Part shown: piece after piece, positions 4,866 to 9,156 of the stretch
Layout: each line of letters starts with the position of its first letter
Numbering within the stretch: the stretch's first letter is position 1
Source of the DNA: Geobacter sp.
GTDB taxonomy: Bacteria; Desulfobacterota; Desulfuromonadia; Geobacterales; DSM-12255
Length of the DNA: 9,156 nt
NCBI GenBank assembly: GCA_012026855.1
Contig: VEOV01000338.1
Coordinates: 1-9,156, forward strand
Direction of reading: 5' to 3'
Notes under the pieces: generated by a model
The model's input: only the letters and a program-made list of their open reading frames with translations
The model's database searches: none
What the model was told of the DNA's origin: nothing
Made by a program: the position numbers and the translations under genes

Positions 4866-6383
4866 ATGAGGAAAACACGCCAGTTTATTCCTGATGAAGA
4901 TGAGCCGCTCCTTGTCGCCTGGCACAAAGGTGATCTGTCTGCCTTTGAAACCCTTATCTGGAAATATCAGAAGCGTATCTTCAATATTGCCTTGCGGCTC
5001 ACCGGGGTTGAAGGGGCTGCAGCAGAAGCTGCCGAGAATTCATTCATTGCGGCATACCAGGATATCCGGTCACTGAGAGCCGGAACCAGGTTTTCTGCCT
5101 GGCTGATAACCATCACATTACGGGAGTGCCGCGCGCTCAATGATTGCCGCACGGAAGAACTTGAAGAAACCTATACGTCGGTAAACGCTGCCGGGGAGTT
5201 AAAAGACAAGCTGGCGCTTTATATCCTGGCGCTCCCTCCGGAACTGGCAGAACTTGTCCTCCTGCGCTATGTCAGAGGCTACTCCATTGCGCGGATCGCT
5301 GAAATTTACCAGATGCGTGAGGATGCCATAGAAGCAAGGCTTTACAAGGCCGAAGAAGAGCTTGCCGCCGCGCTGAAAAAGTTGAACAGCCCCTTTTCTG
5401 CCACCAATCCAAAGTCAGCTCACCCGGAAATACGGCTAAAATTTGCTGCCTATCTGGACAACTCCGCAGATGACGCGAGCAAGGAGCTTGTCAAAAGCCA
5501 CCTGACAAGTTGTGGGCCATGTCGTGAAGCACTATCGGAACTTGAGTGGCTGGCGGAACATTTGCGGAGTATTCCCGATGTAGAGCCGCCGCACTGGCTG
5601 GCAGCCGTCACCATGAAAAGGATAAGCAATGCTGCACCGGTAGAGGGTAAAGTACAAAAACCTTCTTCCCCGTTCAAACTGCAGATTGCTGCCGCAGCTG
5701 TCACTCTGGCAGTGATTGGGGGACTGGTGTTCCAGTTGTCGAGAAAATCTGCCCCATCTGTGGAACCTCCCCAGGCACCGGCAGTCACTGAAAAAGCGGT
5801 TCCCGGGAAACCGCCGGAACCGGCTGCTGTCAGGAGTATTACAACACTGTTGAAGGGCGTTTTTGTAGGCCCTGCGGCACAGCCACCTTCAGTGCCAGCG
5901 ACACAACAGCCGGCGCGTGTGCCGCTACCCACCGAATCCCGGCAGCCGGCAGCCGCTCCGGCTTTGCCTGCGCCAGCTCAAAAGCAGACAATTGCGCCAC
6001 CGTTACCACTGGAACAGGCGCCAAAGCCGAAATCGGATTTAAGCTCTCCGCCGCCGCAGGAGTGGGGTGATGCGCCGCCACAGAATCGTGCGCCGCAGAA
6101 AAAAAGCCCTGTCCGCGCCCGTGGTGGGGAGCTTGCTGTTTTGCTTCAGGTAGCAGATCCGTCTGCTGCCTCACAAGAGATTGAAGCAGCAGTTGTAGCG
6201 GCCGGTGGCAGAGTCACCGGCAGGGCATACAGCGGGGGCAATGATATTTTCTATACCAGAATTGACGCGAATCGTTATCTGGACCTGATGGGGCGTCTGT
6301 CGCGCACCGGCAAACTCCAGGAGCTTCCTGAGCCGCCGGATGGAGTGGATGGTGGTGTGGAACTTATTATCAAGTGGCATTAA
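4866..6383 (+). CDS. Single-chain ECF sigma-like / zinc-finger anti-sigma-like membrane protein
   Basis: 505 aa. Residues ~14-95 resemble sigma-70 region 2 (GDLSAFETLIWKYQKRIFNIA, RFSAWLITITLRECR) and ~113-172 region 4 with its helix-turn-helix (LPPELAELVLLRYVRGYS, IARIAEIYQMREDAIEARL). Residues ~185-245 are a zf-HC2/anti-sigma-like domain with H212-x3-C216-x2-C219 (HLTSCGPC). One TM follows at ~271-291, then a Pro-rich stretch (301-420, 30 prolines), then a C-terminal domain (~420-505; GGELAVLLQVADPSAA, AAGGRVTGRAY, YTRIDANRYLDLMGRLSRTGKL, VELIIKW) resembling the beta-alpha-beta domain of DUF4349-like proteins. Predicted topology: sigma and zinc-finger parts in the cytoplasm, C-terminus in the periplasm. 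Region 2 is degenerate: where ECF factors have A-E-D-x-x-Q-E-x-F this reads AAEAAENSF. It may therefore be a membrane-bound regulator or a decayed sigma rather than a normal one. The start follows GGAG with 5-nt spacing. Domain order is seen directly; function is inferred. Confidence 0.85.
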   Translation: MRKTRQFIPDEDEPLLVAWHKGDLSAFETLIWKYQKRIFNIALRLTGVEGAAAEAAENSFIAAYQDIRSLRAGTRFSAWLITITLRECRALNDCRTEELEETYTSVNAAGELKDKLALYILALPPELAELVLLRYVRGYSIARIAEIYQMREDAIEARLYKAEEELAAALKKLNSPFSATNPKSAHPEIRLKFAAYLDNSADDASKELVKSHLTSCGPCREALSELEWLAEHLRSIPDVEPPHWLAAVTMKRISNAAPVEGKVQKPSSPFKLQIAAAAVTLAVIGGLVFQLSRKSAPSVEPPQAPAVTEKAVPGKPPEPAAVRSITTLLKGVFVGPAAQPPSVPATQQPARVPLPTESRQPAAAPALPAPAQKQTIAPPLPLEQAPKPKSDLSSPPPQEWGDAPPQNRAPQKKSPVRARGGELAVLLQVADPSAASQEIEAAVVAAGGRVTGRAYSGGNDIFYTRIDANRYLDLMGRLSRTGKLQELPEPPDGVDGGVELIIKWH

Positions 6384-6387
6384 AACA

Positions 6388-6421
6388 AAAGGGGTTACAG
6401 CCATTAAGCTGTAACCCCTTT
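6388..6421. terminator. Bidirectional intrinsic terminator between the fusion gene and tRNA-Ser
   Basis: A 13-bp perfect stem (AAAGGGGTTACAG at 6388-6400 pairing with CTGTAACCCCTTT at 6409-6421) with an 8-nt loop. Plus-strand transcripts run into TTTATTTTA; minus-strand transcripts run into TTTTGTTTTA. It starts four bases after the fusion gene's stop and ends seven bases before the tRNA 3' end, so it serves both convergent transcripts. Confidence 0.85.
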
Positions 6422-6428
6422 ATTTTAC

Positions 6429-6516
6429 TGGCGGAGAGGGAGGGATTTGAACCCCCGGTAGGTTGCCCTACACCTGATTTCGAGTCAGGCACCATCGGCC
6501 TCTCGGACACCTCTCC
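6429..6516 (-). tRNA. tRNA-Ser, anticodon CGA
   Basis: An 88-nt class II tRNA including an encoded CCA. The acceptor stem GGAGAGG (from 6516) pairs with CCTCTCC, followed by discriminator G and CCA ending at 6429. The anticodon arm is CCTGA-CTCGAAA-TCAGG, giving anticodon CGA, which reads UCG serine codons. A long variable arm (GTAGG-GCAA-CCTAC) marks a serine-type tRNA, and the T-arm has GGGGG-TTCAAAT-CCCTC. It is transcribed toward the bidirectional terminator at 6388-6421. Confidence 0.96.
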
Positions 6517-6570
6517 GTTTGTTCCCGCTGTCAGGATCAATTCCCGCTAATCGCTGTCCGGAAGGTGTCT

Positions 6571-6599
6571 TTTTTACCCTATTTTTATGGAAAACTCAA
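6571..6599 (-). promoter_or_regulatory. Possible tRNA-Ser promoter
   Basis: On the minus strand, TTGAGT (6599-6594), 17 bp, then TAAAAA (6576-6571); both hexamers match 4/6. The start would lie near 6564, about 48 nt before the mature tRNA 5' end. The tRNA could instead be read through from the phosphatase gene upstream, since no terminator is seen between them. Confidence 0.35.
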
Positions 6600-6631
6600 C
6601 AGCTGCTTTTAGGCCGCGCTTGGACGTCAGG

Positions 6632-7195
6632 TCACTCTTTGTTGGCAAGGGCGTAACAGTACTCTTCGTGAGCCTGTAGTTCCAGGCTGCCTGGCCGTGC
6701 CTGTCTGATCAAGTTGATGGCATTTTCCGGCTCTATCCCGAATTCTATCAGCATCCGGGCGGCAATCAAACCTGACCGGCTGATCCCTTCCTTGCAGTGA
6801 ATAACAATCCGTTTGCCATCCTGGAGAAGTTGCCGTAACAGAGGGGAGACCAACGCCCACTTTTCTTCAAAGGCATCATCAGGGAGATTCATGGTGCCGA
6901 TCGGCAGGTGCCGCCATTGAATGTTGAGCTGCTTTGCCTTGTTCGGCAGATCCTTGACGCCAAGAGTTGATAATTCGAAATCGTCGAGGAGGGTTACCAG
7001 GGCAGCGGCTCCCCAGTTGTGGATCGCAACCAGATCATTGATCAATCTTTCTCCATAGAGACTGAAGCGGGTAGTCTCATCCTTGAGTCCCGGACAGGCG
7101 GTTATGCCGATTAACCCTTTTATGCCGGGAATGGCAACCGGATAAATTGATAAAGAAGTGGGGAGTCTGCTGCTTTTAGGGGGTGTACTGGCCAT
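6632..7195 (-). CDS. Dual-specificity/CDKN3-like protein phosphatase
   Basis: A soluble protein of 187 aa. The active-site P-loop is VIHCKEGISRSG, with nucleophile C134 and phosphate-binding R140 in the HC-x5-R-S/T signature of cysteine phosphatases. The preceding block (AALVTLLDDFEL, WRHLPIGTMNLPDD) and the following helix (GLIAARMLIEFGIEPENAINLIRQARPGSLE) match the CDKN3/KAP-like dual-specificity group. It would hydrolyse phospho-Ser/Thr/Tyr or another phosphomonoester in the cytoplasm; the substrate is unknown. The start at 7195 follows AAAGGATGAAATT, a good ribosome site. The frame is open to 7360, but upstream Met codons have no ribosome site. In CDKN3-type enzymes an Asp usually follows the PI motif (PIxD) as general acid; here the sequence is PIGTMNLPDD, so D106 or D107 would have to serve, or catalysis is altered. 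It has its own promoter and is followed by tRNA-Ser. Confidence 0.85.
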   Translation of the reverse strand: MASTPPKSSRLPTSLSIYPVAIPGIKGLIGITACPGLKDETTRFSLYGERLINDLVAIHNWGAAALVTLLDDFELSTLGVKDLPNKAKQLNIQWRHLPIGTMNLPDDAFEEKWALVSPLLRQLLQDGKRIVIHCKEGISRSGLIAARMLIEFGIEPENAINLIRQARPGSLELQAHEEYCYALANKE

Positions 7196-7245
7196 AATTT
7201 CATCCTTTAATAGTCCCGGTATCGGCGTCTTGATGATCATTGGGA

Positions 7246-7258
7246 AAATTGACAATTT
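7246..7258. repeat. 13-bp palindrome over the phosphatase promoter
   Basis: AAATTG-A-CAATTT: perfect 6-bp arms around a single central base. It overlaps part of the predicted -10 hexamer (7256-7261) and the start point of the phosphatase promoter, a typical place for a repressor operator. It is AT-rich and short, so chance cannot be excluded. Confidence 0.35.
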
Positions 7259-7285
7259 ATACCATGCAGACTCATTAAAGGTAAA
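7256..7285 (-). promoter_or_regulatory. Putative promoter of the phosphatase gene
   Basis: On the minus strand, TTTACC (7285-7280, 4/6), an 18-bp spacer, then TATAAA (7261-7256, 5/6) preceded by TGG, which supplies an extended -10. Transcription would begin near 7249 and leave about 54 nt of leader before the ATG at 7195. Confidence 0.5.
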
Positions 7286-7362
7286 ACGGTGCAAAAAATC
7301 CATAGGGTTAAACGTAATAGACGCTGCTGAAATTCCTACTGGAGGCGGGCAACCGGTCATGC

Positions 7363-7382
7363 CCGGGGCAAATCTGCCCCGG
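7363..7382 (-). terminator. Strong GC-rich hairpin downstream of the response regulator
   Basis: CCGGGGCA (7363-7370), loop AATC, TGCCCCGG (7375-7382): a perfect 8-bp stem. It lies about 35 bp after the response-regulator stop and before the phosphatase promoter, so it is well placed to end the kinase/regulator operon. It has no T-tract on either strand. It may act with Rho or stabilise the mRNA 3' end, and its role as a terminator is inferred from position. Confidence 0.45.
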
Positions 7383-7417
7383 ATGCCAGCTCTGTAAGCA
7401 GGTGCATGGTGACGGGA

Positions 7418-8068
7418 TTATTTAAGAGGGGTGAGGCCGTGTCGTACGGCGTACTTGGTAAGTTCGGCAATGCTGAAAAGGTTCAATTTGTTCATAATGG
7501 CATTGCGCTGGTTTTCTACGGTCTTGATACTGGTGCCAAGCTGAAAGGCGATTTCCTTAGCGTTTTTGCCATCGGCAACCATCTGCAGGATCTCCCGTTC
7601 ACGGGGGGAGAGACTTTCAAAGGTGGGGGAGATTTCATCCGGAATGCACTGCAGAAACTCCTTGACCAGCAGGGTGGCGATTTTTTGCGGCAGAAAAGTT
7701 TCGCCCCTGACGACAGTATTCAGCGCTTCGGATATTTCGGCAAAGGCTGAATCCTTAAGGAGGTAGCCGGAGGCGCCGGCCTTGAGAGCCTCGACGACAA
7801 AGTAGCGGTCACTTTCCATTGAAAGAGCCAGTACCTTGATGTCCGGGTGTTTTCTGGTGATCTCTCTGGTGGCGTCGATGCCGTTCATCACCGGCATGGT
7901 CAGGTCCATGACGACCAGATCAGGCAGCAGTTCATCAGCCAGTTTAACCGCTGCGGCGCCATCACACGCTTCGCCGACAACTGCAGCCGCAGGGTCCTTT
8001 TCAATCAGGGCCCGCAACCCTTCCCGCATAATGGTATGGTCATCAACCAACAGGATCTTGAGTTTCAT
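7418..8068 (-). CDS. NarL/FixJ (LuxR)-family two-component response regulator
   Basis: The product is 216 aa, a cytoplasmic DNA-binding regulator. The receiver (1-~120) has the complete set of residues: D9/D10, phospho-acceptor D55 in VVMDLTMPVMNG, S83 in the switch position and K105 in YLLKDS. The C-terminal GerE/LuxR helix-turn-helix (about 150-216) reads LSPREREILQMVADGKNAKEIA, followed by LGTSIKTVENQRNAIMNKL and AELTKYAVRHGL. Its start codon overlaps the stop of the kinase gene as ATGA, with the ribosome site (CAGGAGGGG) inside the kinase's last codons, so the two are translationally coupled and very probably a cognate pair. Target genes cannot be named from the window. The gene ends before a strong hairpin at 7363-7382. 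Confidence 0.95.
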   Translation of the reverse strand: MKLKILLVDDHTIMREGLRALIEKDPAAAVVGEACDGAAAVKLADELLPDLVVMDLTMPVMNGIDATREITRKHPDIKVLALSMESDRYFVVEALKAGASGYLLKDSAFAEISEALNTVVRGETFLPQKIATLLVKEFLQCIPDEISPTFESLSPREREILQMVADGKNAKEIAFQLGTSIKTVENQRNAIMNKLNLFSIAELTKYAVRHGLTPLK

Positions 8069-9156
8069 AACCCCTCCTGTAATTCATTATCCAGCGGAAT
8101 TCGTATCCACGCGGTCGTTCCTTTACCTGAAGCGGAAACGATCTCGAAAGACCCTCCCAACTGCTTGATTCTCTGCTGTACGTTGAAGATGCCAAAACTG
8201 GCGACAGACGAAAGCTTGTTCCGGTAGGCAGAGGGCTCAAACCCGATCCCCTTGTCAATTATGGCAACAGTCAATTCGCCGGCAACGCTTCCCAGTGAAA
8301 GCTGGGCATGGTTAACTTTGCCATGTTTGGCCACATTAAGGAGCAGTTCCCGGATAGCCTGAAAAAGGGAGTAGCGCTTTTCGCTGCTTATTTGAGGGGG
8401 CTTGGACCTGCAGGAAAAATCAATCTGCAGGTTGAAATCGTCATAGAATTTTGCACAGAGCCATTGCAGGGCAGCTTCCAGTCCGGCAGTCTCCAGTAGG
8501 GGGAGCCGCAATCCAAAGGTAAGGGTTCGAATGTCATCAATGGAGGAACTAAGCAGTGCTGAGATGTTTGCGGCTGTCCTGCGCTCTTTTTTCGAGGCAA
8601 TGTCGTTGGCAAGGAGATCCAGATTCATCTTTGCCAGCAGCAGGGACTGGCCCACCTGATCATGCAACTCGGCAGCAATCCGGCCCCTTTCAAGCTCTTC
8701 TGCCCGGATCAGCTGAAAAGACATCAGTTTTATCTGCTCATTGGCTGCTGCCAGTTCGGCCGTACGTTCGGCGACCCGCAACTCAAGCTCGTCATGGGTC
8801 TGCCGGAGGGCTGCCTCCATCTCCTTGCGGCTGGTGAGATCATAGGCTGAGCCGAAGAAGCATTCCAGCTCGCCTTGATCATTGAAGCAGGCCGTGGTGT
8901 AATCGTGGAGCCAGCAGTAGCTGCCGTCGGCTCTTTTCAAGCGGAACTCATAGTTGATGTTGACAGAATTGCCGGTTCTTTTCCTTAAGGCAGTGTCAAC
9001 GGCATTGATTACATCCCTGTCTTCCGGATGAACAAGTTTTCGCAGGTTTTCAAGCCCGTTGGTTTTGAAAGCTGCGAAAGGATAACCGGTGATTCTTTCG
9101 AAGGCGGGGCTCAGGTAATCATAACTGCCGGTCTTCATGTTGAGCCGGTAGAGAAT
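8065..9156 (-). CDS. NarX-type PAS sensor histidine kinase (HisKA_3), 5' end outside the window
   Basis: 363 C-terminal residues are visible; the frame stays open through the right edge, and the first visible residues, ILYRLNMKTGSYDYLSPAFE, are already inside a PAS domain, so the Met at 9138 is not a likely start. Order in the visible part: PAS/PAC (~1-110; FERITGYPF, YEFRLKRADGSYCWLHDY), a coiled linker (~115-150; ELELRVAERTAELAAANEQ), HisKA_3 with phospho-accepting H165 in AAELHDQVGQSL, and a HATPase with N box RELLLNVAKHG (N274), G1 DKGIGF (D301) and a G2 region ASFGIFNVQQRIKQLGG. This is the NarX/DegS/UhpB-type kinase architecture, which pairs with NarL-type regulators, and just such a gene follows with a 4-bp overlap. 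No TM is present in the visible part, so whether the sensor is soluble or membrane-bound depends on the missing N-terminus. The PAS ligand or cofactor is unknown. Confidence 0.93.
   Translation of the reverse strand: MLYRLNMKTGSYDYLSPAFERITGYPFAAFKTNGLENLRKLVHPEDRDVINAVDTALRKRTGNSVNINYEFRLKRADGSYCWLHDYTTACFNDQGELECFFGSAYDLTSRKEMEAALRQTHDELELRVAERTAELAAANEQIKLMSFQLIRAEELERGRIAAELHDQVGQSLLLAKMNLDLLANDIASKKERRTAANISALLSSSIDDIRTLTFGLRLPLLETAGLEAALQWLCAKFYDDFNLQIDFSCRSKPPQISSEKRYSLFQAIRELLLNVAKHGKVNHAQLSLGSVAGELTVAIIDKGIGFEPSAYRNKLSSVASFGIFNVQQRIKQLGGSFEIVSASGKGTTAWIRIPLDNELQEGL

Noticed and set aside
4855..4869. Four-codon upstream reading frame whose TGA overlaps the ATG of the sigma/anti-sigma fusion
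   Set aside because: Its ATG lies within the ribosome-site region of the real start and has no ribosome site of its own; probably chance.
5450..5932. 160-codon open frame on the minus strand opposite the sigma/anti-sigma fusion
   Set aside because: It lies wholly within the fusion gene, is Gly/Ala/Ser-rich as expected from the complement of Pro/Ala codons, and has no recognisable domain.
6429..6516. tRNA-Ser as an integration (att) site for a mobile element
   Set aside because: No integrase, no repeated copy of the tRNA 3' end and no foreign-looking genes in the window.
7249..7254. Plus-strand TTGACA as a promoter
   Set aside because: No matching -10 at 16-18 bp and no plus-strand gene downstream; it is part of the 13-bp palindrome.
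9136..9138. Met codon as the start of the right-hand kinase
   Set aside because: In-frame residues upstream (ILYRLN) already match the beginning of a PAS domain and the frame remains open to the edge, so the gene starts outside the window.
1..9156. CRISPR array, insertion sequence, defence system or biosynthetic cluster
   Set aside because: No regularly spaced repeats, transposase, nuclease or synthase motifs were seen on either strand.

Overview
The window looks like an ordinary chromosomal stretch from a Gram-negative, signalling-rich bacterium, most likely a member of the Geobacteraceae/Desulfuromonadota. This is an inference from protein style: multi-PAS hybrid kinases, a REC-PilZ protein, an OmpH/Skp-like periplasmic protein and a bacterial CDKN3-like phosphatase. 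GC content is moderate, and no mobile element, phage gene or CRISPR array is visible.

Layout, left to right. (1) The 3' end of a glycogen phosphorylase gene (+), cut by the window edge. (2) A large hybrid histidine kinase (-) with an extracytoplasmic solute-binding domain, one TM, two PAS domains, HisKA, HATPase and a C-terminal receiver. Its stop lies 1 bp from the glycogen phosphorylase stop. (3) Divergent from it, a REC-PilZ protein (+). The short intergenic space holds two back-to-back sigma-70-like promoters whose -35 hexamers form the arms of an inverted repeat. (4) A convergent OmpH/Skp-like exported protein (-), overlapping the REC-PilZ stop by 7 bp, with a terminator hairpin built into the overlap. 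(5) A 377-bp divergent spacer with an extended -10 promoter. (6) A 505-aa protein (+) that joins ECF sigma-factor-like regions 2 and 4, a zinc-finger anti-sigma-like domain, one TM, a Pro-rich linker and a C-terminal periplasmic domain. (7) A bidirectional terminator and a tRNA-Ser(CGA) gene (-). (8) A dual-specificity/CDKN3-like protein phosphatase (-). (9) A NarL/LuxR-type response regulator (-) translationally coupled to an upstream NarX-type PAS histidine kinase (-) that runs off the right edge.

The common theme is signal transduction. There is one hybrid kinase next to a c-di-GMP-binding receiver protein, one classic kinase/regulator operon, one stand-alone phosphatase, and one single-chain sigma/anti-sigma fusion. 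The fusion is the most unusual item: sigma-like DNA-binding modules appear to be tethered permanently to the inner membrane and to a periplasmic sensory domain. The partnership between the hybrid kinase and the REC-PilZ protein is suggested only by adjacency and shared promoter architecture.
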